From Coxiellaceae bacterium UBA6002 (lineage in GTDB: Bacteria > Pseudomonadota > Gammaproteobacteria > UBA6002): a stretch of 29,949 bases of DNA. The stretch is from positions 1-29,949 of the forward strand of contig DJAM01000168.1 in assembly GCA_002429595.1 (NCBI GenBank), written 5' to 3'. The notes beneath the pieces are model-generated. The model had not been told where the DNA came from, ran no database searches, and was given only the letters and a program-made list of their open reading frames with translations. Made by a program: the position numbers and the translations under genes. Below, piece after piece: positions 14,383-22,790 of this stretch (positions are counted from its first letter, which is position 1; every line of letters begins with the position of its first letter).

Positions 14383-15780
14383 ATGAAAGCTAAATCCTTC
14401 AGTGAAGCTCGAGCTATCTTAGCCCTCGCAGCAATTCTGTCGTTTCGCATGCTCGGGTTATTTATGATCTACCCTGTGTTTGCATTATACGCGCCACAGT
14501 ATCATTATGCGACGCCTACTCTAATCGGCCTAGCACTCGGCGCCTATGGCCTAAGCCAAGCCATACTGCAGCTACCTTCAAGCATGCTCTCAGATCGTAT
14601 TGGTCGCAAACCGGTGATTATCGCTGGCCTGATATTTTTTCTAATAGGAAGTTTAATTGCGGCCTTTACCGACAATATTTATATCTTGATCATTGCTCGC
14701 GCTTTACAAGGAGCTGGCGCAATCGGCAGTACAGTCATGGCATTTGCCGCAGACCTCACGAGGGTTGAGAATCGTACTAAAGCGATGGCGGTACTAGGCA
14801 TGACGATCGGTATTTCCTTCGCAGCAGCTATAGTGTTAGGCCCCATCATTAATGCTTGGTTGCAACTAAAGGGTATCTTTTGGCTAACTGCGCTCTCGGC
14901 TTTAATTGGTATTTTATTATTAGCTTTCGTGCCACAACCTAAGAAATTGATTTCACATCATAATGACCTTAACTCTTTTGCCACACTCAAGGCTCTATTT
15001 TTTCAACCCGATTTATTTCGGCTTAATTTTAGTATTATGAGTTTGCATCTAATTTTGACTGCTAATTTTGTCGTCATTCCGCTCTTACTTAAGCACCTCG
15101 AAATCGTAATGGTTGATCAGTGGCGAATTTATTTGCCTATTTTACTAGGTGCTTTTTTAACTGTGACACCCTTATTATTTATTGCTGAGAAGCGCCACCA
15201 TACTAAAGCTATGTTATTAACGGGCATTACTGCAATGGCTGTTGCAGAATTTTGCTTATTCCAAAATACAACTAAATATTACTTAGTGATTATTTCTTTA
15301 TATATATTTTTCACGGGTTTTACTTTGCTCGAAGCACTGTTGCCATCACTCATCACCAAATTATCACCCGCTAACCGCAAAGGTAGCGCAATGGGCGTTT
15401 ACAGCTCTCTGCAATTTTTAGGTATTTTCCTGGGTGGTTGGTGTGCTGGCTTATTACGTAATTATTTTAGTGATAATTCGGTATTATTCTTTTCATTTGC
15501 CCTTAGCACTCTTTGGCTAGTCATCATGCTGTTTATGAAGAAAGTGCCGGCACTTAGAACAAAACTTGTCTCGCTACAACCGGATATCACCACTCAAAAT
15601 GCACAGCAATTAATTATGCAATTTAGAGAAATACCAGGCGTCATTGACGCCGAGGTTAGTATAGAAGACTGTATTGCATATCTAAAAATTGATCATAAAA
15701 TATTCGATCAACAAGCTCTTAATGTCATTATCCAAGATGGTTCCTGCCTTCGCAGGAATGACTGGATAGCAGAGAATTAA
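14383..15780 (+). CDS. yajR: YajR-like MFS transporter with C-terminal ferredoxin-like domain
   Basis: A 465-residue major facilitator, probably a proton-driven exporter of unknown substrate. Twelve hydrophobic helices fill residues about 10-390. The loop 2-3 MFS motif is present as LSDRIGRKPVII, preceded by LGAYGLSQAILQLP, the motif seen in the drug-efflux branch and in YajR. After the last helix, residues about 400-455 (QQLIMQFREIPGVIDAEVSI) form a ferredoxin-like domain as in E. coli YajR (YAM domain). The final residues DGSCLRRNDWIAEN are encoded by a palindromic repeat (15741-15758) and downstream bases, so the original C-terminus was probably altered by repeat insertion. Ribosome binding site is weak (GTGGGT). 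The order uvrA-MFS-ssb is also known in Legionellales. Confidence 0.85.
   Translation: MKAKSFSEARAILALAAILSFRMLGLFMIYPVFALYAPQYHYATPTLIGLALGAYGLSQAILQLPSSMLSDRIGRKPVIIAGLIFFLIGSLIAAFTDNIYILIIARALQGAGAIGSTVMAFAADLTRVENRTKAMAVLGMTIGISFAAAIVLGPIINAWLQLKGIFWLTALSALIGILLLAFVPQPKKLISHHNDLNSFATLKALFFQPDLFRLNFSIMSLHLILTANFVVIPLLLKHLEIVMVDQWRIYLPILLGAFLTVTPLLFIAEKRHHTKAMLLTGITAMAVAEFCLFQNTTKYYLVIISLYIFFTGFTLLEALLPSLITKLSPANRKGSAMGVYSSLQFLGIFLGGWCAGLLRNYFSDNSVLFFSFALSTLWLVIMLFMKKVPALRTKLVSLQPDITTQNAQQLIMQFREIPGVIDAEVSIEDCIAYLKIDHKIFDQQALNVIIQDGSCLRRNDWIAEN
15741..15758. repeat. REP-like palindrome inside the 3' end of the MFS gene
   Basis: TTCCTGC (15741-15747), loop CTTC, GCAGGAA (15752-15758), followed by TGAC. 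Palindromes of the form ATTCC(C/T)GCCTTCGC(G/A)GGAATGAC are widespread interspersed repeats in proteobacteria. This one lies in the coding frame 22 bp before the stop codon. Confidence 0.65.
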
Positions 15781-15871
15781 CTTGCAACTAAAGCAGTTCT
15801 AAGATTGAATAGTGAACTTCGAACAGGAAAGTCATAATAGGTTTTAAATTGAAGTATTTTAGGAGATAACA

Positions 15872-16330
15872 ATGGCTAGAGGTGTCAATAAAGTAATACT
15901 CATAGGTAATCTTGGGAATGACCCGGAAGTAAGATACACACCAAGTGGCAGCGCAGTTGCTAACGTCAATCTGGCTACCAGTGAAACCTGGCGTGATAAG
16001 CAATCAGGAGAGTTACAAGATCGAACCGAATGGCACCGTGTAGTATTCTTTAATCGTTTAGCCGAAATAGTAGGTGAGTACTTACGTAAGGGTTCAAAAA
16101 TCTATGTTGAAGGAACGCTTCGTACCCGTAAATGGACTGATAAAAATAATGTAGAACGTTATACGACAGAAATCATCGCTAATGAAATGCATATCCTAGA
16201 TAGTCGTAGCGCCGGGGCAGGTACACACAACAATCCTCCTCCTAGCACCAGCGACGATTTCGACGCTAACCACAACGTTCCTGCTCATCATTCATCTCAT
16301 GAAAGCTTTGATGACGACATTCCGTTTTAA
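15872..16330 (+). CDS. ssb: Single-stranded DNA-binding protein
   Basis: A 152-residue SSB that coats single-stranded DNA in replication and repair. The OB-fold occupies residues 1-110 (start MARGVNKVILIGNLGNDPEV, with WHRVVFFNRLAEI and GSKIYVEGTLRTRKW). A flexible, Asn/Pro/Ser/His-rich linker leads to the conserved acidic tip DDDIPF, which recruits partner proteins. The ATG at 15872 has TTTTAGGAG upstream. It has its own 91-bp upstream gap after the MFS gene and ends at a strong terminator. No LexA box was found. Confidence 0.97.
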   Translation: MARGVNKVILIGNLGNDPEVRYTPSGSAVANVNLATSETWRDKQSGELQDRTEWHRVVFFNRLAEIVGEYLRKGSKIYVEGTLRTRKWTDKNNVERYTTEIIANEMHILDSRSAGAGTHNNPPPSTSDDFDANHNVPAHHSSHESFDDDIPF

Positions 16331-16342
16331 ATTGCTCTAAGC

Positions 16343-16372
16343 AAAAAAAAACCGGGAAAACCCGGTTTTTTT
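16343..16372. terminator. Bidirectional intrinsic terminator between ssb and rplQ
   Basis: CCGGG (16352-16356), loop AAAA, CCCGG (16361-16365), flanked by an A-run (16343-16351) and a T-run (16366-16372). Counting A-T pairs the stem can extend to 12 bp or more. The symmetry lets it end both ssb (plus) and the alpha operon (minus), which converge here. Confidence 0.92.
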
Positions 16373-16385
16373 ATGTCTTTTGAAA

Positions 16386-16754
16386 TTAGTCTTCGACTTG
16401 ACGATCCACTAATTCAACCAATGCCATTGGAGCCTTATCGCTAGGACGAAACCCGCATTTAATAATACGGAGGTAGCCGCCTGGTCGATTTTTAAAACGT
16501 GGTCCAAGATCTGTGAATAATTTATTCAGAATTTCTTTATCACGAAGCCGATTGAATACCAATCTACGGGTAGCCACGTTGTCTTCTTTGGCTATGGTAA
16601 TGATAGGTTCAGCTACTCGTCTTAGTTCTTTTGCTTTAGGTAGAGTTGTTTTGATTAATTCATGGCGCAGCAAAGATACGGTCATGTTTTGAAACATAGC
16701 CTTACGATGACTGCTATTTCGATTTAATTTTCTACCACTTTTACGGTGTCGCAT
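16386..16754 (-). CDS. rplQ: 50S ribosomal protein L17
   Basis: Large-subunit protein near the exit of the peptide tunnel. 122 residues (E. coli 127), starting MRHRKSGRKLNRNSSHRKAM, with LLRHELIKTTLPKAKELRRV after it and GGYLRIIKCGFRPSDKAPMA near the end; all are family hallmarks. It is the last gene of the alpha operon, eight bases after rpoA, and runs into the bidirectional terminator. Confidence 0.98.
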   Translation of the reverse strand: MRHRKSGRKLNRNSSHRKAMFQNMTVSLLRHELIKTTLPKAKELRRVAEPIITIAKEDNVATRRLVFNRLRDKEILNKLFTDLGPRFKNRPGGYLRIIKCGFRPSDKAPMALVELVDRQVED

Positions 16755-16762
16755 GTTGTTAC

Positions 16763-17743
16763 CTACTCTTTATCTTGAATACTATGTGGTGGCCAATTAT
16801 CGAGTCTCATTCCAAGGCTCAGACCACGTGATGCTAAGACATTCTTAATTTCTAATAATGATTTTTTACCCAAGTTAGGCGTCTTTAAAAGATCATTTTC
16901 AGTACGCTGCACGAGATCACCGATATAATAAATATTCTCAGCTTTAAGACAGTTCGCTGCTCGCACAGTAAGCTCTAAGTCATCAACTGGTCGAAGTAAA
17001 ATCGGATTAATTTCTTCTTCTTCAGCATGCTGTGACTTTTGTTCTTCATGCTTTAATTCAACAAAAGCAGCTAATTGATGCTGTAGAATCGTTGCACAAC
17101 GACGAATCGCTTCTTCTGGATCTAAAGTACCATTGGTTTCTAGATCGATAATTAAACGATCTAAGTCAGTACGATTTTCAACACGAGCATTTTCCACTTG
17201 GTAAGCGATACGCTTAATTGGGCTGAAAGAAGCATCAACATGTAATCGACCTACTGGCTTACCTTCTTGACGCAACTGATTTGAAGGAACATAGCCTCTG
17301 CCAGTCATCACTTTAAGAGTCATTTTAAGCTCACCATCTTTGGTGATGTGCGCAATTTCATGTTCAGGGTTAACAATTTCAACGTCATGCTCTGATTTTA
17401 TATCACCAGCTGTAACGGGACCTGCACCCTTTTTGTGTAAAGTTAAAACAACTTCATTACGTCCTAACAATTTAAACGCAATGCCTTTGAGGTTTAGCAA
17501 GATATCAACCACATCTTCCCGAACATCTTTAATTGTACTGTATTCATGAAGTACACCTTCAATTTGCACTTCGGTAACAGCAGCTCCTGGCATAGAAGAT
17601 AGACCTACTCTACGAATCATATAACCAAGTGTGTTACCAAAACCCCGTTCAAAGGGTTCTAGCGTAATGACCGAACGATTAGGTGTAATAGATTGCACCT
17701 TAATTGTATGCGGCGTTAAAAAGGAAGAATAAATATCCTGCAT
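16763..17743 (-). CDS. rpoA: RNA polymerase alpha subunit
   Basis: 326 residues (E. coli 329). The N-terminal domain (1-235) drives alpha dimerisation and beta/beta-prime assembly; the C-terminal domain (about 250-315; ELTVRAANCLKAENIYYIGD, then LLKTPNLGKKSLLEIKNVLA) binds UP elements and activators. One oddity: the usually near-invariant NTD helix LGNALRR(I/V)LLSS reads LGYMIRRVGLSS here, although the two arginines are kept. The rest, including GTLDPEEAIRRCA, is standard, so the subunit should be functional. Placed between rpsD and rplQ with 8-10 bp gaps, the normal alpha-operon order. Confidence 0.98.
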   Translation of the reverse strand: MQDIYSSFLTPHTIKVQSITPNRSVITLEPFERGFGNTLGYMIRRVGLSSMPGAAVTEVQIEGVLHEYSTIKDVREDVVDILLNLKGIAFKLLGRNEVVLTLHKKGAGPVTAGDIKSEHDVEIVNPEHEIAHITKDGELKMTLKVMTGRGYVPSNQLRQEGKPVGRLHVDASFSPIKRIAYQVENARVENRTDLDRLIIDLETNGTLDPEEAIRRCATILQHQLAAFVELKHEEQKSQHAEEEEINPILLRPVDDLELTVRAANCLKAENIYYIGDLVQRTENDLLKTPNLGKKSLLEIKNVLASRGLSLGMRLDNWPPHSIQDKE

Positions 17744-17753
17744 GTTACTACCT

Positions 17754-18374
17754 CTACTTAGAGTAAAGCTCGACGACCATATTAACTTTGAATTCGGCCG
17801 GTAAATCGCTTATTTCTGGATAAGCTTTAAATTGACCACTTAATTCTTTCGTGTTGACATCAATCCATTCCGCGGATTCACGTTGCTTAGCTAAATCTAT
17901 GGCAGCTAAAATACGTAATTGACCTTTTGCCTTCTCTCTTACTTCGATGACATCACCGGGTTTAACAGAGTAGGAAGGGATGTTAACGACTTGACCATTA
18001 ACTTTAATAGCTTTGTGATTGACTATTTGTCTTGCCTCAGCACGTGTCGAAGCAAAACCCATTCGATAAACAACATTATCTAGACGAGATTCGAGAATGC
18101 GTAATAAGTTGTCACCCGTAGAGCCTTTAATTTTATCTGCCTGTTGATAACAACGGCGGAATTGTTTTTCAAGGACCCCGTAATAACGACGAATTAACTG
18201 CTTCATTCGAAGCTGCGCGCCGTAATCGGTTAATCTTGCGCGTTTTGCACCATGCGCACCAGGCGGACTAGTCAGCTTCTTACCTTTGGTTTCGTCACGA
18301 AGACCACTTTTAAGCTGTAAATTGGTTCCTTCTCGACGCTGCAACTTCCACTTAGGACCTACATACTTTGCCAT
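17754..18374 (-). CDS. rpsD: 30S ribosomal protein S4
   Basis: Primary 16S-binding assembly protein. 206 residues, the same as E. coli, starting MAKYVGPKWKLQRREGTNL. The S4 RNA-binding domain is clear at ESRLDNVVYRMGFASTRAEA (about 90-110), followed by HKAIKVNGQVVNIPSY. In E. coli S4 represses the alpha operon by binding a pseudoknot in the rpsM leader; whether that leader structure exists here could not be judged by eye. Confidence 0.98.
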   Translation of the reverse strand: MAKYVGPKWKLQRREGTNLQLKSGLRDETKGKKLTSPPGAHGAKRARLTDYGAQLRMKQLIRRYYGVLEKQFRRCYQQADKIKGSTGDNLLRILESRLDNVVYRMGFASTRAEARQIVNHKAIKVNGQVVNIPSYSVKPGDVIEVREKAKGQLRILAAIDLAKQRESAEWIDVNTKELSGQFKAYPEISDLPAEFKVNMVVELYSK

Positions 18375-18386
18375 TTCATCTTTCTC

Positions 18387-18779
18387 CTATACACGACGCT
18401 TTTTAGATGGCCGGCAGCCATTATGTGGAATGGGGGTAACGTCGACTATTTTTTCAACAGTGATTTCATTTGCTTTTATTGTTCTGATTGCTGCTTCGCG
18501 GCCTGAACCTGGTCCTTGAACATAGACTTCAACATACATTAAACCACAAAGCTCTTTAGCTCTTTTAACTGCTTTTTCCGCAGCAACTTGCGCTGCGAAC
18601 GGAGTACCTTTTCGAGAACCTTTAAACCCGCAGTTACCGGAGCTAGACCAAGCAATAACATTCCCTTGGGAATCAGTTAGCGTAATCAAGGTATTATTAA
18701 ATTTCGCAGTAATATGTGCCTGACCATGAGACACATTGGATTTTAATCTTTTTCGTGGTGCTTTTTTAGGATCTGCCAT
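18387..18779 (-). CDS. rpsK: 30S ribosomal protein S11
   Basis: Platform protein of the small subunit that contacts the Shine-Dalgarno helix region. 130 residues; motifs HITAKFNNTLITLTDSQGN, GFKGSRKGTPFAAQVAAE and the C-terminal TPIPHNGCRPSKKRRV are all typical. Twenty bases after rpsM and twelve before rpsD in the alpha operon. Confidence 0.98.
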   Translation of the reverse strand: MADPKKAPRKRLKSNVSHGQAHITAKFNNTLITLTDSQGNVIAWSSSGNCGFKGSRKGTPFAAQVAAEKAVKRAKELCGLMYVEVYVQGPGSGREAAIRTIKANEITVEKIVDVTPIPHNGCRPSKKRRV

Positions 18780-18799
18780 ATATCAATATTCCAATATAA

Positions 18800-19162
18800 T
18801 TATTTACGTACAGGCTTTGCTTTGCCTTTACGAGTGCGCGCGTTAGTACGGGTACGTTGTCCACGTAAGGGTAAACCACGTCGGTGGCGAACACCCCTGT
18901 AACAACCAAGGTCTGTAAGTCGCTTAATATTCAAAGAAATTTCGCGACGAAGATCACCTTCAATTGTATAGTTGCCAATTTCAGAACGAATTGATTCTAA
19001 TTCGGCTTCTGTCAATGTTTTGACTTTAGTTAAGGGATCGATACCAACTTTCTGGCATATCACAAGGGCAGTTGATCTGCCAATGCCATAAATTCTCGTC
19101 AATGCTATTTCTGCATTTTTATCTGTCGGTATGTTTACCCCTGCAATTCGAACAATTGCCAT
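18800..19162 (-). CDS. rpsM: 30S ribosomal protein S13
   Basis: Head protein that contacts the P-site tRNA and L5. 120 residues (E. coli 118). Starts MAVIR-like as MAIVRIAGVNIP; includes the helix-two-turn-helix region (IYGIGRSTALVICQKVGI) and the basic tail RHRRGLPLRGQRTRTNARTR. First gene of the alpha operon; a candidate promoter lies at 19210-19238 and the start is preceded by GGGAG. Confidence 0.98.
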   Translation of the reverse strand: MAIVRIAGVNIPTDKNAEIALTRIYGIGRSTALVICQKVGIDPLTKVKTLTEAELESIRSEIGNYTIEGDLRREISLNIKRLTDLGCYRGVRHRRGLPLRGQRTRTNARTRKGKAKPVRK

Positions 19163-19209
19163 TCATTAATCTCCCAAGAAAAGACCGTTTCGTCTCGAAA
19201 AAGCTGCTA

Positions 19210-19238
19210 AGAATAACGCTCTAACACAAAAAAATCAA
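19210..19238 (-). promoter_or_regulatory. Candidate alpha-operon promoter
   Basis: On the minus strand, TTGATT (19233-19238) and TATTCT (19210-19215) have the ideal 17-bp spacer. It lies in the only sizeable gap (126 bp) between rpmJ and rpsM, where E. coli also has its alpha promoter. Predicted leader to rpsM is about 40 nt. Confidence 0.65.
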
Positions 19239-19282
19239 CAACCTAATTATCCTCCCTCCAATTTGAAGAAGGGAATAATTAG
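19228..19282 (-). terminator. Candidate terminator after rpmJ (end of spc operon)
   Basis: Inverted repeat CTAATTAT (19243-19250) / ATAATTAG (19275-19282), continued inward by TCCCT (19253-19257) / AGGGA (19270-19274) with a two-base bulge. On the minus strand the stem is followed, after 8 bases, by seven Ts (19228-19234). The gap to the T-run weakens it, so read-through into the alpha operon is likely. Confidence 0.5.
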
Positions 19283-19288
19283 ATAATT

Positions 19289-19402
19289 CTAACCTTGACG
19301 TTGTTTATGGCGTGCATCTTTACAAATAACTCGGACAACCCGATTACGTCGTATAACTTTACAATTTCTACATATTTTTTTTACAGATACTCTAACTTTC
19401 AC
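19289..19402 (-). CDS. rpmJ: 50S ribosomal protein L36
   Basis: A 37-residue zinc-ribbon protein of the large subunit, short enough to be missed by length-filtered gene finding. It reads MKVRVSVKKICRNCKV... and ends ICKDARHKQRQG, with zinc ligands C11, C14, C27 and H32 all present (the zinc-binding 'C+' form). The start is GTG at 19400-19402; the nearby ATG (19405-19407) is in another register and runs into TGA. GGAG lies seven bases upstream. It stands 14 bases after secY, the normal end of the spc operon. Confidence 0.95.
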   Translation of the reverse strand: MKVRVSVKKICRNCKVIRRNRVVRVICKDARHKQRQG

Positions 19403-19416
19403 TTCATTTCTCCAAA

Positions 19417-20745
19417 TTACCGTAATAGTCCTAAATGGCGGGTTTTTAAGTTTGCTTTCTTCATTATTGACTCATATTGGTAAGACATTAAATGTGCTTG
19501 CAATTGAGCAATAAAGTCCATAATGACCACAACAATAATTAATAAGGATGTACCACCAAAATAAAATGGCACATGCCACATTGAAATTAAAAACTCAGGC
19601 AATAACGCTACTAGTGATAAATAAATGGCACCAATGAGTGTCAACCTGGTCATAACTTTATCAATATAATTCGCCGTATTGTCGCCTGGGCGAATACCGG
19701 GAATAAAAGCTCCCGATTTCTTCAAGTTCTCTGCAGTTTCTTTGGGGTTAAATACCAAAGATGTGTAGAAGAACGAGAAAAACACGATGGCAGCAGTAAA
19801 ACAAATTAAATAAAGCGGCTGCCCGACTGACAGAGCAAGCGCTAGATCACTCAGCCAACCCATGTACTTTACGCTGCTAAAAAATTGCGCAATTGTCGTT
19901 GGGAACATAATTAACGCCGAAGCAAAAATCGGCGGTATCACCCCAGCCATATTTATCTTTAATGGTAAATGGCTACTTTGCGCTGCGTAGATTTTTCGTC
20001 CTTGTTGTCTTTTTGCATAATTAACCGGTATCTTTCGTTGTGCTCTTTCCATAAAGACCACAAAGGCAGTCACCGCTAACACTGCTGCTATTAACAAGAT
20101 CAATGAAATTACTTGCATTTGACCTTGTTTGACTTGATTAATCACTTTGGCAACTGCTTCAGGGAAACGAGAAACAATACCTGCGAAAATGATTAGTGAG
20201 ATACCATTACCTATACCTCGTTCTGTCATTTGTTCGCCAAGCCACATTAAAAAGATTGTGCCGGTTACTAAAGTTACTGTGGCGACAAAATAAAAACTAA
20301 TATCAGGGTTCATAACAATACCCTGACTAGCTAGCCACTTGGCAATACCAATGGCTTGGAATAACGACAAGACCAAGGTGCCATAGCGGGTATATTGGTT
20401 GATCTTACGTCGACCAGCTTCCCCTTCTTTTTTGAGCTGCTCTAACTTCGGATTAATCACAGTAAACAACTGCATAATAATAGAAGAAGAAATATAAGGC
20501 ATGACGCCCAATGCAAATACGGTTAATCGACTTAACGCGCCACCTGAAAACATGTTAAACAACCCTAACATGCCACCTGAATGTTGCGTAAAAAGCTCAG
20601 CTAATTTATGTGGATTGATTCCAGGTACTGGGATATGTGCTCCAATGCGATAAATAATTATGCCTATTAAAACAAATAAAATTCGTTTTTTTAATTCGGC
20701 TAACCCACCCTGTGATAAACTCGATCCAATCTTAGCTTTTGACAT
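19417..20745 (-). CDS. secY: Protein translocase subunit SecY
   Basis: Channel-forming subunit of the SecYEG translocon in the inner membrane. 442 residues (E. coli 443) with ten hydrophobic helices. Typical segments: IIYRIGAHIPVPGINP (about 33-48, TM1), the plug-region sequence GGMLGLFNMFSGGAL, GIGNGISLIIFAGIV (TM4-5) and PGIRPGDNTANYIDKVMTRL before TM8. Its start overlaps the rplO stop by one base, so translation is coupled. Confidence 0.98.
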   Translation of the reverse strand: MSKAKIGSSLSQGGLAELKKRILFVLIGIIIYRIGAHIPVPGINPHKLAELFTQHSGGMLGLFNMFSGGALSRLTVFALGVMPYISSSIIMQLFTVINPKLEQLKKEGEAGRRKINQYTRYGTLVLSLFQAIGIAKWLASQGIVMNPDISFYFVATVTLVTGTIFLMWLGEQMTERGIGNGISLIIFAGIVSRFPEAVAKVINQVKQGQMQVISLILLIAAVLAVTAFVVFMERAQRKIPVNYAKRQQGRKIYAAQSSHLPLKINMAGVIPPIFASALIMFPTTIAQFFSSVKYMGWLSDLALALSVGQPLYLICFTAAIVFFSFFYTSLVFNPKETAENLKKSGAFIPGIRPGDNTANYIDKVMTRLTLIGAIYLSLVALLPEFLISMWHVPFYFGGTSLLIIVVVIMDFIAQLQAHLMSYQYESIMKKANLKTRHLGLLR

Positions 20746-21179
20746 TATGATTCAACCTTGCCACCGGCAGCTTCGATAATTTTTTTAGCACCCGCAGTCA
20801 CTTTGACGCCAGTGATAGTAACTGGCTTCTTAAGCTCACCTGACGCAATAATTTTTACATATTTGATGTTAGCAGCTATAACATTCGCAGCTTTTAATGC
20901 CGCTAAATCGACGACATCAGCACTTAGTTTTGCTAATTCGTGTAAACGAACTTCAGCTGTTACGCGACCCTTGCGAGATCTGAAACCAAACTTTGGTAAG
21001 CGTCTTTGAATTGGCATCTGACCGCCTTCAAAGCCTACTTTGTGATAACCACCCGCTCTGGCATGTTGACCTTTATGACCACGACCACAAGTTTTGCCGA
21101 TACCACTTCCTATACCGCGACCAACTCGGGTCGCTTTTTTCTTTGAGCCTGCTGCAGGCTGCAACGTATTGAGGTACAT
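20745..21179 (-). CDS. rplO: 50S ribosomal protein L15
   Basis: Late-assembly large-subunit protein. 144 residues, the E. coli length. Gly/Lys/Arg-rich N-terminal extension (GSKKKATRVGRGIGSGIGKT, GRGHKGQHARAGG) that threads into 23S rRNA, followed by QRRLPKFGFRSRKGRVTAEV. One base after rpmD; overlaps secY by one base. Confidence 0.98.
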   Translation of the reverse strand: MYLNTLQPAAGSKKKATRVGRGIGSGIGKTCGRGHKGQHARAGGYHKVGFEGGQMPIQRRLPKFGFRSRKGRVTAEVRLHELAKLSADVVDLAALKAANVIAANIKYVKIIASGELKKPVTITGVKVTAGAKKIIEAAGGKVES

Positions 21180-21180
21180 T

Positions 21181-21369
21181 TTAATTTTCCTCTACTTTTA
21201 ATAGGTATATGACTTTATTAATCATGCCACGATTTTCAGGCGTGTCGTTCACTGTAACGGTATGGTTCATTTTTCGAAGACCCAAACCACGAACACATGC
21301 TTTGTGACTTTCTAAACATTTAGAAAGGCTGCGTACCAACGTGACTTTAATAGGATTTTTTTTGCTCAT
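21181..21369 (-). CDS. rpmD: 50S ribosomal protein L30
   Basis: A 62-residue large-subunit protein (E. coli 59): MSKKNPIKVTLVRSLSKC, then HKACVRGLGLRKMNHTVTV and a C-terminal MINKVIYLLKVEEN. I choose the ATG at 21369; a longer reading from 21417 adds 16 residues encoded within the end of rpsE, without support in the family. Four bases follow the rpsE stop. Confidence 0.96.
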   Translation of the reverse strand: MSKKNPIKVTLVRSLSKCLESHKACVRGLGLRKMNHTVTVNDTPENRGMINKVIYLLKVEEN

Positions 21370-21373
21370 GTCA

Positions 21374-21880
21374 TTATTCCAATATTTCTTCAACAGTTTT
21401 GCCACGCTTCTGAGCAATTGCTTCTGGGGTAGCCATGTTGATTAAACCTTCTACTGTCGCTCTTACCACGTTCATTGGATTTGAAGAACCGATCACTTTT
21501 GAAAGGACATTCTTAACGCCCATCACTTCAAAAACAGCACGCATTGCACTACCTGCAATAATACCGGTACCTTCGGAAGCTGGTTTCATGAAAACTCGTG
21601 TAGAGCCATGTCTCCCGATGACTTCATGTTGCAATGTATTTCCCTTAAGCAATACACGAACACGATTTCTTCGAGCACTTTCCATCGCTTTTTGAATGGC
21701 AGCAGGCACTTCGTTTGCTTTGCCAGTACCGTAACCAATTTCGCCATCATAATCGCCAACAACAACAATAGCTGAGAAGCTAAATTTGCGACCACCTTTG
21801 ACAACTTTAGAGGTACGATTAACAAAAACGAGTTTATCGGTTTTCTCTACTGCGACTGATTGTTCATTATCATTTGCCAT
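21374..21880 (-). CDS. rpsE: 30S ribosomal protein S5
   Basis: Decoding-fidelity protein (mutations give ram phenotypes or spectinomycin resistance). 168 residues (E. coli 167). The double-stranded-RNA-binding-like N-terminal domain has NRTSKVVKGGRKFSFSAIVV and GEIGYGTGKANEVPAAIQKA; the C-terminal domain has GIIAGSAMRAVFEVMGVKNV. The spectinomycin loop region (SKVVKGGRKFSF) looks wild type. Seventeen bases after rplR. Confidence 0.98.
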   Translation of the reverse strand: MANDNEQSVAVEKTDKLVFVNRTSKVVKGGRKFSFSAIVVVGDYDGEIGYGTGKANEVPAAIQKAMESARRNRVRVLLKGNTLQHEVIGRHGSTRVFMKPASEGTGIIAGSAMRAVFEVMGVKNVLSKVIGSSNPMNVVRATVEGLINMATPEAIAQKRGKTVEEILE

Positions 21881-21897
21881 TTATTCAGACCCTTTAA

Positions 21898-22248
21898 CTA
21901 TATCTGTAAACCATTTTCACGTGCAGCGTCGGCAAGAGCTTTAATTCTGCCGTGGTATCTGAAGCCTGAACGATCAAACGCTAATTGTTCAACACCGATT
22001 TCTTTGCATCGCTGGGCGATAATTTGACCCACACGTTTTGCAGCTTCAACGTTACCACCATAAGCTTGCTCACCTCGAACTGCTTTATCTAAAGTCGAAG
22101 CACTTGTTAGAACTTTACCATTAGGATCGATCACCTGAACGTAGATATTTCTAGGTGTTCGATGAACGGATAATCTATTGACGTTCAACCGTTGAATACG
22201 CGCACGTGTTTTTTTAGCACGTCGCAATCTTGATACCTTCTTATCCAT
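21898..22248 (-). CDS. rplR: 50S ribosomal protein L18
   Basis: 5S rRNA-binding protein of the central protuberance. 116 residues (E. coli 117). Basic N-terminus (KKVSRLRRAKKTRARIQRL), then RLSVHRTPRNIYVQVIDPNG and the C-terminal FDRSGFRYHGRIKALADAAR. Overlaps the rplF stop by one base. Confidence 0.98.
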   Translation of the reverse strand: MDKKVSRLRRAKKTRARIQRLNVNRLSVHRTPRNIYVQVIDPNGKVLTSASTLDKAVRGEQAYGGNVEAAKRVGQIIAQRCKEIGVEQLAFDRSGFRYHGRIKALADAARENGLQI

Positions 22249-22781
22249 TACTTCTTCTTAGCCTCTTTAAGTATAATTTGTTGCCCTTTGTATCGAACAC
22301 CTTTGCCTTTATATGGCTCAGGTGGTCTAAAAGCAATGATGTCAGCACAAACTTGCCCAAGTAATTCTTTATCTATACCCTTTACCACAATTTCTGTTGG
22401 CGCAGGAGTTTCAATCGTAATTCCTTTTGGCACAGCGTAATCAATAGGATGCGAATGTCCCAAACTTAAACTCAAAGTACTTCCTTTAGCTTGCGCTTTA
22501 TAACCAGTACCAACCAGTTGTAACTCTTGAGTAAAACCTTCACTGACACCTTGAACCATGTTGTTAACAATGGCGCGGGTCGTACCTGCTAATGCATCAG
22601 CTATATCTACATCACCATTTGGCTCAAAAAGAATGACATTGTCTGCATACTTAACTTTAACAGCCTCATGGATTTCTCGTTCTAATAGCCCCTTACTACC
22701 TTTAACGCTGATGGTATTACCATTTACGTTAACAGTAACGCCGGAAGGCACTTTAATTGGATTTTTTGCGACTCTTGACAT
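22248..22781 (-). CDS. rplF: 50S ribosomal protein L6
   Basis: Large-subunit protein at the base of the factor-binding stalk. 177 residues as in E. coli. Two repeated L6 folds: MSRVAKNPIKVPSGVTVNVN at the start and GIDKELLGQVCADIIAFRPP with EPYKGKGVRYKGQ near the end. Nine bases after rpsH. Confidence 0.98.
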   Translation of the reverse strand: MSRVAKNPIKVPSGVTVNVNGNTISVKGSKGLLEREIHEAVKVKYADNVILFEPNGDVDIADALAGTTRAIVNNMVQGVSEGFTQELQLVGTGYKAQAKGSTLSLSLGHSHPIDYAVPKGITIETPAPTEIVVKGIDKELLGQVCADIIAFRPPEPYKGKGVRYKGQQIILKEAKKK

Positions 22782-22790
22782 CCGAAGCTC

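Noticed and set aside
15781..15871. LexA operator before ssb
   Set aside because: No CTGT-N8-ACAG pattern found in the gap.
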